Source: DATKYQ01 sp035528415 | Lineage (GTDB): Bacteria > Myxococcota > B64-G9 | Reading direction: 5' to 3' | Length of the DNA stretch: 64,000 nucleotides | Assembly (NCBI GenBank): GCA_035528415.1 | Contig: DATKYQ010000022.1 | Coordinates: forward strand, 151,552 to 215,551 | Shown: positions 43,776-52,286 of the stretch, piece by piece | How the letters are laid out: the number at the start of each line of letters is the position of its first letter | How positions within the stretch are numbered: the first letter of the stretch is position 1 | Notes under the pieces: generated by a model | The model's database searches: none | Told to the model about the DNA's origin: nothing | Seen by the model: only the letters and a program-made list of their open reading frames with translations | Position numbers and translations under genes: made by a program

Positions 43776-44945
43776 ATGCGAGTCTGTTCTATACGGCTAT
43801 TGGTCCTGTTGCTAATGGGGTTATTGACAACGGGTTGCTCCGACGACTTAGCCAACGGCTCTAGCGACGGCGATTCTGACGGAAGTGCCAACAACGACGC
43901 GGGAGATTCCATCCAGCGTACCGACGGGGGCTCTTTTTCCGACGAGTTCGAAGAATGCACGGGTCTGTTTGAGACCGCCCGCAACACGCGGGGACCCGCC
44001 GACCTGATCATAGCCATAGACAACACGCCCAGTATGTACAACGAGATCGAGGAGGTGCGGGCCAACATGAACCGGCTTTCACAGATGGTCGCAGAGGAGG
44101 GCCTGGACCTGCACATCGTGCTCATCTCCTGCTATACCTTGGACTGCCTGCGCCAGGACAACTGGCACACCATCTGCATCGACCCGCCGGTAGGCGCAGC
44201 CGACGCCTGCCGGGAAAGCGGGGACCACCTGGATGACTCCCACCCGCCTGAGTACCTGCACGTCGACTCCAGCGTGGAGAGCACCAAGGGCCTCGAGAGC
44301 ATCATTGATACCCACGGCGACTGGGGCCACATGATCCGCGACAACGCGGCCAAGCACGTAGTGATCGTCTCCGACGACAACGACGACTGGAGCGCCGAGC
44401 AGTTCAACACGGCGTTCTTGGCCCTAGACAACCGGTTCGAAGGCTACCAGTTCCACGGCATCTTCGCCTACCAGAACAAGGATGATGCCTGCGCTATCAG
44501 CGAAGAAGAGCCATGCTGCATTTATGCCGCTCCAGACGGCGAGGGCGTGGTGTACAAGGAACTGGTGCAGATGACCACGGGCGTCTCCGGCGATATGTGC
44601 CTGCAAGACTTCGACCCGGTGTTCAACGAGCTGGCTACGGCGGTGATCGAAAGCGCCCGACTCAGCTGCGAGTGGGCCATCCCCGATCCTCCAGAGGACC
44701 AGGAGCTGAATCCGGCGCTAGTCAACGTGAAGTACTCCGACGGGGCCGGCAACACCTTCTTGATCGGACGCATCACCTCGGCCGACAAATGCAATCAGGT
44801 GGAGCACGCCTGGTACTATGACGACCCGGACGATCCCAGCTTTATCCGCATCTGCCCGCAGACCTGCGATTGGATCCAGGGCAAGCCGGGGGCTACTATC
44901 GAGGTGCAGTTCGGTTGCGAGACGGTGTGGGTTCCTGAAACCTGA
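43776..44945 (+). CDS. vWA-like lipoprotein
   Basis: A 389-aa lipoprotein: lipobox LLTTGC (Cys near residue 21), an Asp/Ser/Gly-rich linker, then an vWA-like fold beginning DLIIAIDNTPSMYNEIEEV, in which the MIDAS DxSxS reads DNTPS. Several Cys (CYTLDCLRQDNWHTIC, CCIYA) suggest disulfides. Start is the ATG at 43776, five bases after GGAGG; a second ATG four bases earlier is out of frame. Its vWA sequence and Cys-rich C-terminus recall the giant lipoproteins at 30964-37564. Probable ligand-binding surface protein. Confidence 0.8.
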   Translation: MRVCSIRLLVLLLMGLLTTGCSDDLANGSSDGDSDGSANNDAGDSIQRTDGGSFSDEFEECTGLFETARNTRGPADLIIAIDNTPSMYNEIEEVRANMNRLSQMVAEEGLDLHIVLISCYTLDCLRQDNWHTICIDPPVGAADACRESGDHLDDSHPPEYLHVDSSVESTKGLESIIDTHGDWGHMIRDNAAKHVVIVSDDNDDWSAEQFNTAFLALDNRFEGYQFHGIFAYQNKDDACAISEEEPCCIYAAPDGEGVVYKELVQMTTGVSGDMCLQDFDPVFNELATAVIESARLSCEWAIPDPPEDQELNPALVNVKYSDGAGNTFLIGRITSADKCNQVEHAWYYDDPDDPSFIRICPQTCDWIQGKPGATIEVQFGCETVWVPET

Positions 44946-45026
44946 GAGAGGCAGAGGGGGACGTTCCCTGTCCACCGGTGGTCTCAAGACGTGCCGGGCG
45001 GTTTGACGCTCGCGGCGGGGACGCAT

Positions 45027-45653
45027 ATGCTGCAGGATAAAGTGAGCCCCACGGCATCGCATCTCGAGAAACGCCTGGTTAGCGCCTTGCAAAAGGGCGA
45101 TTCCGGCGCCTTCGAGCGGATGGTGCGCCTGCATCAGGACCGCGTCTACGGATTGTGCCTGCGCATGCTGGGCAACCCGGCCGAAGCCGAAGACCTGGCC
45201 CAGGAGGTCTTCCTGACGGTCTTCAACGCCATCGGCCGTTTCCGGGGAGATAGCCTGTTGTCGACCTGGATCTACCGCATCACGCGCAACCACTGCCTGA
45301 ACCGCATCAAGTTCCTCAAGCGCCGGGCCCACGACAAGAAACGGCCGATCGAGGATCTGCGTGAGGCCGATCTTTCGGGCGACAGCCTGCACTCGTCCCT
45401 GGGCAGCCGGATGTCTCGCCCCGATCATCTGGCCGAGGGCCGGCAGATGGAGACGATCATCCAGGAACAGATTGGCAAGCTGTCTGCCGATCACCGTGAA
45501 CTTGTCGTGCTCAGGGACATCGAGCAACTCAGCTACGAAGAGATCCAGCAGATCACCGGCCTGGCTTCCGGGACTATAAAGAGCCGCCTGCACCGTGCCA
45601 GGATGGAACTGGCTTGCCTGATGGCTCCTTTTCTTTGTGAGAATGGTGGTTAG
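45027..45653 (+). CDS. ECF sigma factor (RpoE-like)
   Basis: A 208-aa sigma-70 family ECF factor with region 2 (FERMVRLHQDRVYGLCLRML, EAEDLAQEVFLTVF; about residues 30-85) and region 4 (LVVLRDIEQLSYEEIQQITG, GTIKSRLHRARMEL; about 155-205). The chosen ATG at 45027 gives the usual N-terminus; a GTG at 44991 would add 12 residues. It directs RNA polymerase to a specific envelope- or stress-response promoter set. The anti-sigma factor gene follows four bases later. Confidence 0.93.
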   Translation: MLQDKVSPTASHLEKRLVSALQKGDSGAFERMVRLHQDRVYGLCLRMLGNPAEAEDLAQEVFLTVFNAIGRFRGDSLLSTWIYRITRNHCLNRIKFLKRRAHDKKRPIEDLREADLSGDSLHSSLGSRMSRPDHLAEGRQMETIIQEQIGKLSADHRELVVLRDIEQLSYEEIQQITGLASGTIKSRLHRARMELACLMAPFLCENGG

Positions 45654-45657
45654 CGGC

Positions 45658-46407
45658 ATGGAACACGAACAGGCACAAACCTTGCTTTCAGACTACATGG
45701 AAGGAGAACTCACGGCCGAGGCCGGGAACGAGTTCGAGGCTCACCTGTCCACCTGTTTGCAATGCAGGCGCGATCTCGATCTTCTCAGGAGTTCGCTTGC
45801 GCTGGTCAGGCAGCTTGCGCCGGTCGAGGCGCCGGCCGACTTTTCCGTCCGGGTCAGGCGGCGCGCCCGCAAGGCCGGCCTGTTCAACTCGCGCCGCGGC
45901 CGGCAGCTTCAGCGCACGATGGTTCCTTTTGAATCCACGCTGGTCGTGCTGCTGGCCACGATCGGCGCGCTGGTCTTCACCCTGCTTCTGCTTCATGACC
46001 GGCTGCAAACGCTAGTCGTCCAGCGTGAGCCCACCGTGCTGCTGGCCGAGAGCGTACTCGAAGTCAACCAGATGGCCCGCGCGGCCTGGGATGCCGGGGG
46101 CCGGGTACACTCACTGGGTCACGATGTGCCGGCCGGCAGTCCGCTGGGCGGATTTTCTGAACTGGATCTTTGCATCCCGCCCCGCTCCTGGAACGCCTTT
46201 CGCGCGAGCATCGGCCGCATCCGGGACAATAATGGCCTGCCCGAGAAACCTCCTCCATCCGACCGCGACGGATGCGTGCGTGTCATAGTCCAGGTTCGGT
46301 ATCCAAAAACACAGCGCCCTCGTGGCGCAGGAGACGGCGCTTCAAATCAAGACCGCCTCCGAAGCCCCCCAGCCCCGATTTCGCCACCACACGGTGGCAG
46401 GGGATGA
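45658..46407 (+). CDS. Membrane anti-sigma factor with zinc-binding domain
   Basis: A 249-aa protein. The N-terminal ZAS domain has the H-x3-C-x2-C motif HLSTCLQC (about residues 28-35); a membrane segment follows (LVVLLATIGALVFTLLLL, about 92-110), then a periplasmic domain. It should hold the adjacent ECF sigma factor at the membrane and release it in response to an envelope signal. The last 40 residues (QRPRGAGDGASNQD...) lie antisense over ogt for 125 bp and look like read-through, so the true stop position is unusual. Start ATG 45658 lies four bases after the sigma stop. Confidence 0.85.
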   Translation: MEHEQAQTLLSDYMEGELTAEAGNEFEAHLSTCLQCRRDLDLLRSSLALVRQLAPVEAPADFSVRVRRRARKAGLFNSRRGRQLQRTMVPFESTLVVLLATIGALVFTLLLLHDRLQTLVVQREPTVLLAESVLEVNQMARAAWDAGGRVHSLGHDVPAGSPLGGFSELDLCIPPRSWNAFRASIGRIRDNNGLPEKPPPSDRDGCVRVIVQVRYPKTQRPRGAGDGASNQDRLRSPPAPISPPHGGRG

Positions 46408-46813
46408 CCAGCGGCAACGGGTTGGCTGCCATGATGTTCCCCACCGCCCGGCTTGCCCCGGGGCTTCCCGCCCGGCAGGCCAGTTCTCCGTAGGTGATTG
46501 TGTTCCCGCAGGGAACCTTGCGCAACTCCTCGATCACCGCTCGGCTGAATGGCGGCAGGCCGTCGATAGCCAGCCGGAGAGAAAAACTCCGCCGGGTGCC
46601 TTTCAGGTATTCATCGATCTGCCGCGCGGCGGGCAGGACCCAGGCGCTGTCATCTTTGGCAATCCGGATATCTCCGCCCAGTGAAGACAGAAACTCGCCC
46701 CGGCTCTTGTTCAACGCGACTCTAAAGAGTCCCATCTCGGACGCCGCCAGCCATACCCTGCGCAGCGGGCCTCCGGCGGAGCTTTTCACAGCAACTCTCA
46801 CGCTCGGATTCAT
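46283..46813 (-). CDS. ogt: Methylated-DNA-[protein]-cysteine S-methyltransferase
   Basis: A 176-aa O6-methylguanine-DNA methyltransferase. The active site PCHRVV (Cys accepts the methyl group) is at about residues 137-142, with the DNA-binding helix region YGELACRAGSPGASRAVG and the C-terminal LDLKRRLLRHEG. It repairs alkylated guanine once per molecule. The start overlaps the stop of the 290-aa secreted protein gene (ATGA, 46810-46813). The 3' end overlaps the anti-sigma gene by 125 bp on the opposite strand. Confidence 0.95.
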   Translation of the reverse strand: MNPSVRVAVKSSAGGPLRRVWLAASEMGLFRVALNKSRGEFLSSLGGDIRIAKDDSAWVLPAARQIDEYLKGTRRSFSLRLAIDGLPPFSRAVIEELRKVPCGNTITYGELACRAGSPGASRAVGNIMAANPLPLVIPCHRVVAKSGLGGFGGGLDLKRRLLRHEGAVFLDTEPGL

Positions 46814-47682
46814 TTGAGAATAAGCCCCGTCTTCAAAGCCAGCTTGATATTTGTTTTCACCATTTGCCCCTTCGTCCCAGCCGTCAGGTCGCCGGATATT
46901 TCCATCTGCGATTGACTCGACAACAATAGGCCTGCTTCTATCGCCAGCAGGCTTTCGCCCCGACCCTCACCCGTCAGTTCGGCCCCGATCGGTACTCCGG
47001 CCCTCTCGGCCTTACCACGCAGCGAAAGCGAAACACGCACCTCGATCCGCGCGCAATTCATGCCGCGCACCTTTTGGGTGCCGGCGAATTTATAGGTGCT
47101 GCTAAGACGCATATTCAGGCCATGTGTTCCGGGTAAAATCGATGGTATCTCTTTCTCGACCTGCCAACTGTCTCCTGGGGAAACGGGTCGCTCGGGAAGC
47201 ATCAGCGCCTGCCGGGACAATGACAGGCACATCGATTCCGCCACCCGGCGAGCCGCTCTGTCGATCTCGTCCGGGTTCAGCACATGGACCGCAGACAGTT
47301 CCCCCAGCGGCGACATGTTCAGGCCAATGCGAATCTTGCCCAACGCTTCGCCGCCATCGACGGGATAGGCCTTGCCGGCGACCAGTTGCCGGGCCGAAAA
47401 AGAATCGAAGCCGAATTCCATCGAGGCGCTGCCGGCGGAGACGGAGGCAACCTTCTCCCTCAAGACAGCGCTGGTGCTGATAGAAGTTTTTTGAATCGTT
47501 CCCGGAGAAAGGTCGCTGCTGACCTCTGTTTCCTGTTCTGCCCGCATGCGATAGGCATGCGTCTGCCCCGATTGAAACTTGAAACGCATCTCGACCGCCT
47601 CGGCAGCCGGAACCGCTGGCAGCGGCAAAATGCTGCTCAAGACAAACGCCAGAAAAAATCCCCGCCCGCTCCCCTGTTTCAT
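46810..47682 (-). CDS. Secreted protein of unknown function
   Basis: A 290-aa exported protein with signal peptide (FFLAFVLSSILPLPAVPA). The rest is beta-rich without catalytic motifs (MRFKFQSGQTHAYRMRAEQE; SMEFGFDSFSARQLVAGK; GDSWQVEKEIPSILPG). It resembles, loosely, secreted DUF6263-type proteins, but I do not claim the family. It is followed at once by ogt and lies 34 bp downstream of the 359-aa gene. ATG at 47682 follows GAGGACA. Confidence 0.8.
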   Translation of the reverse strand: MKQGSGRGFFLAFVLSSILPLPAVPAAEAVEMRFKFQSGQTHAYRMRAEQETEVSSDLSPGTIQKTSISTSAVLREKVASVSAGSASMEFGFDSFSARQLVAGKAYPVDGGEALGKIRIGLNMSPLGELSAVHVLNPDEIDRAARRVAESMCLSLSRQALMLPERPVSPGDSWQVEKEIPSILPGTHGLNMRLSSTYKFAGTQKVRGMNCARIEVRVSLSLRGKAERAGVPIGAELTGEGRGESLLAIEAGLLLSSQSQMEISGDLTAGTKGQMVKTNIKLALKTGLILK

Positions 47683-47716
47683 TTGTCCTCCATGCAGCTT
47701 CCAGGCAAACCCTGAC

Positions 47717-48796
47717 TCACTTATTCATCAGCACGCGGTCGAGCACTTCCTTCAGATCCAATATCTTCCGCAGATCGAACTCGACGTCGTAGCGCCGGTC
47801 GCCGGGAGTTATCATATAGCCCCGAAGTAACGTGGGGCCGCGCTGTTCCAAATAGAAGCGGTAGGTTCCCTGGATCACCTTCAGCGGAACCTCTATCCGC
47901 AGCTTGCCCCCGAAGGCCGATATGCTGGCCTCCGAACCCAGCTTGTCGATGATCTCCGCGGCACAAACAGGACCCAGCGACGGCTCCGGCTGCAGCGCGT
48001 GCGCTTCATCCACCGTTTCGGTCAACTCGAGAACATCCGACTTGCCGGCGGCGAACCCATCTGCCCCGTGACTGCCGGCTGCCGGCGCTTCCGGCGCCGC
48101 CGTCTCCGACGCGGGTTCTGGCGGGGCAGGTTCGTCCGTGACCTCTTGTGCCTCTTCGTTTGCTCCCATCTCGCCCAGGCTGCGCTCGACTGCCTCGACC
48201 GTTTCGCGCCGAATGCGCTCGTCGACACCCCTCGTCAGCCTGGCCAGTTCATCAAGGTCTGCAGGGGCGTTGCCGCTCAGTTCGATGGTCCTCTCGCCGC
48301 GCGGCAGCCAGCCGGTCAGGTCATGCTCGCCCAACCCGCAAACGACCAGCTTGCGCGGCTCCCAGGCGGACAGCCGGAGGCTGAGTCGATCGAGGTCGAG
48401 GCTGCCGCTCAACCTGAGGAAGTCGTGATCGAGATAGAGATGAATCCCGAGCGCGGCCACGGAATCACGTATCTCCCCCAGCACTATGAGTGCCGCGCTC
48501 AGTCTTTCGGCCACCCGGGCGCAAAACTGCGATGGATGCGTCAGCCCGGAAACTGTGATCCGCCCCAACGAGCGCAGGAAGAGCGGCTCGATAATTTTTA
48601 CCCGGTCACTCCCGGCGCCGTAAACCCTGATGCCGGGCACAGCCTCCCGGCTGAGCGGGTGTACAAAAACGCCGCCGGAAACCTTTACCAGACCCACCAC
48701 GCCCCTCCCGGGGTCGTCCAGTTCAAAATTATCGACCAGCGGGCCGAGAATGTGGCGCAAGAGGAGCAACTGCTCGCGGGGATCGGGCAGGCTCAT
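47717..48796 (-). CDS. Unknown protein of the ftsEX operon tail
   Basis: A 359-aa cytoplasmic protein without signal peptide. The N-terminal part (QLLLLRHILGPLVDNFELDD; SGLTHPSQFCARVAERLSA) and C-terminal part (VPLKVIQGTYRFYLEQRGP) flank an acidic Pro/Glu/Ala-rich linker (about 215-270). I do not recognise a family. It starts with an ATG overlapping the queH stop (ATGA, 48793-48796), so it is the end of, or an appendix to, the minus-strand division operon. Confidence 0.78.
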   Translation of the reverse strand: MSLPDPREQLLLLRHILGPLVDNFELDDPGRGVVGLVKVSGGVFVHPLSREAVPGIRVYGAGSDRVKIIEPLFLRSLGRITVSGLTHPSQFCARVAERLSAALIVLGEIRDSVAALGIHLYLDHDFLRLSGSLDLDRLSLRLSAWEPRKLVVCGLGEHDLTGWLPRGERTIELSGNAPADLDELARLTRGVDERIRRETVEAVERSLGEMGANEEAQEVTDEPAPPEPASETAAPEAPAAGSHGADGFAAGKSDVLELTETVDEAHALQPEPSLGPVCAAEIIDKLGSEASISAFGGKLRIEVPLKVIQGTYRFYLEQRGPTLLRGYMITPGDRRYDVEFDLRKILDLKEVLDRVLMNK

Positions 48797-49395
48797 TGGG
48801 AGGCCTCACGCCGCTTGCGCCTGGCTCTGGCCTCGGAAAGACTGATCGCGCAGCCGCAGTAGTCTTGCCTTCTGAGACCGAATTCCCGGGAAAGACCTGC
48901 CGAGATGTTGAAGCCGTCCTTTTTCTTCAGGTCCACTTCCAAGTAGGGCACGCCGGTCGACGCCGCAACTTCACGGCCGATCCTGAGAAGCACCTTCGAA
49001 TTCTTGTGCCGGCTGACGGTCAAGGTAACGCCGAAGAAATCGCATTCCAGCGAGCGAGCCACCCGGGCGGTTTCCTGCATCCGCTGGCGAAAGCAAGACT
49101 CGCAGCGCAAGCCGCCCTCGGGTGAATCACGCTGGGCGAGAACGGCCCGGCCCCAGTCGGCCGGACGGTAGTCGCCCTCGATCAGCTCGAATCCGAGGCG
49201 CCGGCAAAGGCGGCGTTGGTCATCGAGGCGCAGCAGGAACTCGGCGCGGGGATGAATATTGGGGCCATAGAAGAAGACGGTCACGGAGTAGCGGTGCCGG
49301 CCGGCACCGTCGCCCAGGCGCTGCAGGGCGACGGTAGAGCAAGGCGCACAACAGGAGTGCAACAACACAGAAGGCCTGGAGACACCCGCGCTCAT
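48793..49395 (-). CDS. queH: Epoxyqueuosine reductase QueH
   Basis: A 200-aa QueH (DUF208) enzyme, the non-cobalamin epoxyqueuosine reductase that completes queuosine in tRNA. Characteristic Cys motifs: LLHSCCAPCST (about residues 11-21), CESCFRQRM (about 98-106) and YCGCAIS (about 178-184). The ATG overlaps the ctpA stop (ATGA). In many bacteria QueG is used instead; its presence here is informative for tRNA modification but its position in the division operon is probably incidental. Confidence 0.93.
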   Translation of the reverse strand: MSAGVSRPSVLLHSCCAPCSTVALQRLGDGAGRHRYSVTVFFYGPNIHPRAEFLLRLDDQRRLCRRLGFELIEGDYRPADWGRAVLAQRDSPEGGLRCESCFRQRMQETARVARSLECDFFGVTLTVSRHKNSKVLLRIGREVAASTGVPYLEVDLKKKDGFNISAGLSREFGLRRQDYCGCAISLSEARARRKRREASQ

Positions 49396-50705
49396 GGTTT
49401 GGCGGCCTGACCTCCATGCGTCAGGCTCCCGGGGAGTTGCGCCGCACTATCGCCGTGCGCAAAGCGTTCCCACACCTTGAGGTAGTTCAGAGCGGTACGC
49501 AGTTGGAAGTCCTCCATCCTGTCCAGCAACAGGCGGGCGGGATCCGGCATCCCCTCCTTGTGCAGGTGACCGGCCAGGTCGGCCTCGCGGGTGATCTGGA
49601 TCTCGCCGGGATGCTCGGGCTCCTTGCGCGGGACTTCCACGTCGGGCACGATGCCCTTCTCCTGGATCGAGCGATGATTGGGGGTGTAGTAACGGGCGAT
49701 CGTCATCTTGAGTCCCGAGCCGTCCTTGAGCCCGACCACCGTCTGAACCGAGCCCTTGCCGAACGAGCGGGTGCCCATGATCACCGCGCGGCCCTGATCC
49801 TGAAGGGCGCCTGCCACAATCTCGGAAGCCGAGGCGCTGCCGCCGTTCACCAGGCAGATCATCGGGTAGAATGGTTGGGTGCCGATCTTATGGGCGAACT
49901 CCTTGTCTACTTTCTTGCCGCGACCCTTGGTCTCGACAATGGTTCCCGAAGTGACGAAGCGGTCCACCACCCGCACCGCCTGCTCCAGCAGGCCCCCGGG
50001 GTTGTTGCGCAGGTCGAGTACCAGGCCCCGCAGCCGGCCGCCGCTGAGTTTCCGAAGCTCAGCGAGGGCCTGCATCATATTTCGTTCGGTGCGTTCCTGG
50101 AAGGCCCGGATCTTGATCACGCCATATCCCGGCAGGGGCATGCTCTTCTCGACCGGGTTGAGGCGGATTCGCAATCTTATCAGGATAAAGTCCCTGGGTT
50201 TCTCGAACTCATCACGATCAATGGTCAGGACGATCTTGGTCCCGGGCACGCCGCGGATCAGCCGCGAGGCCTGGTCTACGTCCATGTTCTCGGTTGACGA
50301 CCCGTCGATCTTGACAATCCGGTCACCGGCCAGGATTCCGGCGCCGGCAGCCGGAGTGCCGTCGATGGGAGCCACAACAACCAGCCCGCCGTCACGCATG
50401 GCCAATTCGATACCCACGCCGCCGAAATGGCCGGAGGTATCCTCCTGCATCGCCTTGAACTCCCGGGGAGTCATGAAGGCCGTATGCGGGTCGAGGGTCT
50501 TGAGCATGCCGCGGATAGCCCCGTAAAGAAGCTTCTGCGCGTCCACCTTTTCCACGTAGCTTCCCTGGATGTAGTGCAGCACCTGGGCAAAGACATCAAT
50601 CTTCTTGTAGGTCTCGTCGGAAGCGGCAGTCCGTGACGCGGCTCCCACCAGAAACAAGCCAAGCCCTACCGCAAGGATACATCTTGCGCGCAATGCATGC
50701 CTCAT
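49392..50705 (-). CDS. ctpA: Carboxy-terminal processing protease (S41)
   Basis: A 437-aa periplasmic CtpA. Signal peptide (to about residue 27), N-terminal domain, PDZ (about 90-165; GHFGGVGIELAMRDGGLVVV), catalytic domain with NNPGGLLEQAVRV, GSASASEIVAGA (active-site Ser at about 290-294) and SFGKGSVQ (Lys317). In Gram-negative bacteria CtpA degrades or trims murein hydrolases and their activators, and ctpA often follows envC; here ftsE-ftsX-envC lies upstream in the same direction. The ATG at 50705 follows AAAGGAGA. Confidence 0.93.
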   Translation of the reverse strand: MRHALRARCILAVGLGLFLVGAASRTAASDETYKKIDVFAQVLHYIQGSYVEKVDAQKLLYGAIRGMLKTLDPHTAFMTPREFKAMQEDTSGHFGGVGIELAMRDGGLVVVAPIDGTPAAGAGILAGDRIVKIDGSSTENMDVDQASRLIRGVPGTKIVLTIDRDEFEKPRDFILIRLRIRLNPVEKSMPLPGYGVIKIRAFQERTERNMMQALAELRKLSGGRLRGLVLDLRNNPGGLLEQAVRVVDRFVTSGTIVETKGRGKKVDKEFAHKIGTQPFYPMICLVNGGSASASEIVAGALQDQGRAVIMGTRSFGKGSVQTVVGLKDGSGLKMTIARYYTPNHRSIQEKGIVPDVEVPRKEPEHPGEIQITREADLAGHLHKEGMPDPARLLLDRMEDFQLRTALNYLKVWERFAHGDSAAQLPGSLTHGGQAAKP

Positions 50706-50778
50706 TTGCCGTTCTCCTTTCGGAATAGACAATAACATAGCCACCGCCGGCGGTCGAGGTAAAGGTCAGACAGAAGCG

Positions 50779-51474
50779 CTAGATGTCAATCTCCCGCTGA
50801 CCGAGGATCAGGCTCACCTTATGGTTATCGTTACGCCGACGGAGGGCCTGCAGCAGGTCTTTCGGGTGGATTTTTTTCTTCAGCACCACCATATAGGCCG
50901 CCTCCTGCAATACGCCGGCCCGAACCGTTTCGAGCGAGAGCAGGCGATGCTGATCGAGAAACTCGGGAAAGACCTCCTCGACGACTTTTTCGTGATCTTT
51001 GTCCACGGGCAGCTGGATACGCAGGATGCGCTCGCGCACGATCTTCTTGAACATGTCGAAGCGGTGCAGCAAAAGGATCATGGCCGATATGACGACGGCC
51101 GAGAATATGGCCAGCAGGTAGAAGCGCGTCCCCACCGCCATGCCGATGGCCATGACCAGGAAGACGAAGCCCACGTCGCGGGTCTCCTTCATGGCGTTTC
51201 TGAAACGGATAATGGACAGCGCCCCCACCAGGGCAAAGGCCCGGGCGATGTTGGAGCCGATGATCAGCATGATTAAAGCTACCGTGGTACCCATGATCAC
51301 CAGGGTATGCACATAGGCCTGGGAATACGAGGCGCCCTTGTGTGTGCCGCGGTAGACGGCGGCGATCAATAATGACAGTCCGAAGCCCAGGCACAAAACC
51401 AGTGCGATGTCCAACACGGAAAAGGCAGCGGACAGATCTCCGAGCCGTTCCCATTCTTTGATCAGGTTATCCAT
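50779..51474 (-). CDS. DUF4956 membrane protein
   Basis: A 231-aa protein with about five membrane segments in the first 140 residues (LDIALVLCLGFGLSLLIAAV; TLVIMGTTVALIMLIIGS) and the DUF4956 motif GALSIIRFRNAMKETRDVGF. The soluble C-terminus binds, presumably, the cytoplasmic face. DUF4956 genes are commonly found beside VTC-domain genes, as here (25 bp away), so a joint role in polyphosphate or anion handling is likely. The start is taken at the second ATG (51474), which has AGGAG at the right distance; the first ATG (51480) is only one base from it. Confidence 0.85.
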   Translation of the reverse strand: MDNLIKEWERLGDLSAAFSVLDIALVLCLGFGLSLLIAAVYRGTHKGASYSQAYVHTLVIMGTTVALIMLIIGSNIARAFALVGALSIIRFRNAMKETRDVGFVFLVMAIGMAVGTRFYLLAIFSAVVISAMILLLHRFDMFKKIVRERILRIQLPVDKDHEKVVEEVFPEFLDQHRLLSLETVRAGVLQEAAYMVVLKKKIHPKDLLQALRRRNDNHKVSLILGQREIDI

Positions 51475-51499
51475 GTACATGCTCCTTGTCGTTGTGCAG

Positions 51500-52258
51500 C
51501 TAGTTCGATTTTTCTGTCTCCGGCGGCCACAACACCACTGGCCGCACAGCAATCCCGCGGCCACTGGCCAGCCCGGTGCAGTACTTACTTACCCGCTGCA
51601 AGAGGCAGCCGTGCCGGGACAGCAGCCCGGTGACCCAGCCGGGCACGCTCTCGTTCACTTTGACTTCCATGATACACCGGTCCGGGGGGGCAAAGAGGTG
51701 GTTGACGGCATCCACCCCTATCTTCAACAAGCGCACCCGGCAACGCAGATCCGTGTCAAATGTCATGCGCAGGCCGGCATCGTAGCGCCCGCCGATGAAG
51801 GCTCGCCTGAGATAGGACGTAATACAGCTCGGGCGCAGTCGCATCGCGCGCGCCATATACTCAACCTCCGCCGCCACCTGTTCGTCCAGAGTGTCGAGGC
51901 CTGCGGGCCGGCGCGGGCCGTCGCACAGGTCCTCGGCCTCCCGCACGGGCAGACGGACGCGCCGCTTGCAAACCATTCGATTTGTGCGCTGCTTGATCTC
52001 GACCATCGCCTCGTGCACGGCTTCTCCGGCTGCGGGATAGATGCGAATCCTGAGCTTGCGTCGCAGGCGAACCCCGTCGACCTTGTCCCAGAAACAGGTG
52101 AGATCCGGGCTGTCGTAGTAGAGGCTCACCACTCGGTAACCGCTATCCAAACAGTGTTCATCCGGTCGGGTGGCGTGATCCAGCTCGGAGATGATCCGCT
52201 CCGCTTTCTCCACCGGAATGACATACTTGAACTCGTAACGGTCGAAAGACCGCGTCAT
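51500..52258 (-). CDS. VTC-domain protein, putative polyphosphate polymerase
   Basis: A 252-aa VTC/triphosphate-tunnel metalloenzyme. The alternating charged strands that line the tunnel are present: YEFKYVIP (about residues 8-15), RRKLRIRIY, AMVEIKQRTNRM, and CIMEVKVNES (about 195-204), as is SLYYDSPDL. In eukaryotes the VTC catalytic domain makes polyphosphate from ATP; in bacteria the activity is inferred from structure. It lies between envC and the DUF4956 gene in the division operon. ATG at 52258 follows GGAGGCGAG. Confidence 0.88.
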   Translation of the reverse strand: MTRSFDRYEFKYVIPVEKAERIISELDHATRPDEHCLDSGYRVVSLYYDSPDLTCFWDKVDGVRLRRKLRIRIYPAAGEAVHEAMVEIKQRTNRMVCKRRVRLPVREAEDLCDGPRRPAGLDTLDEQVAAEVEYMARAMRLRPSCITSYLRRAFIGGRYDAGLRMTFDTDLRCRVRLLKIGVDAVNHLFAPPDRCIMEVKVNESVPGWVTGLLSRHGCLLQRVSKYCTGLASGRGIAVRPVVLWPPETEKSN

Positions 52259-52286
52259 CTCGCCTCCTAAAACGAGGTCTTAGCCT

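Noticed and set aside
44946..44990. GGGGGACGTTCCCTGTCC near a gene end, reminiscent of REP-type elements
   Set aside because: Only one copy was noticed in the window and no REP-associated transposase is nearby, so it was not called as a repeat.
48793..49395. QueG-type assignment
   Set aside because: No cobalamin-dependent or double ferredoxin features; Cys motifs match QueH.
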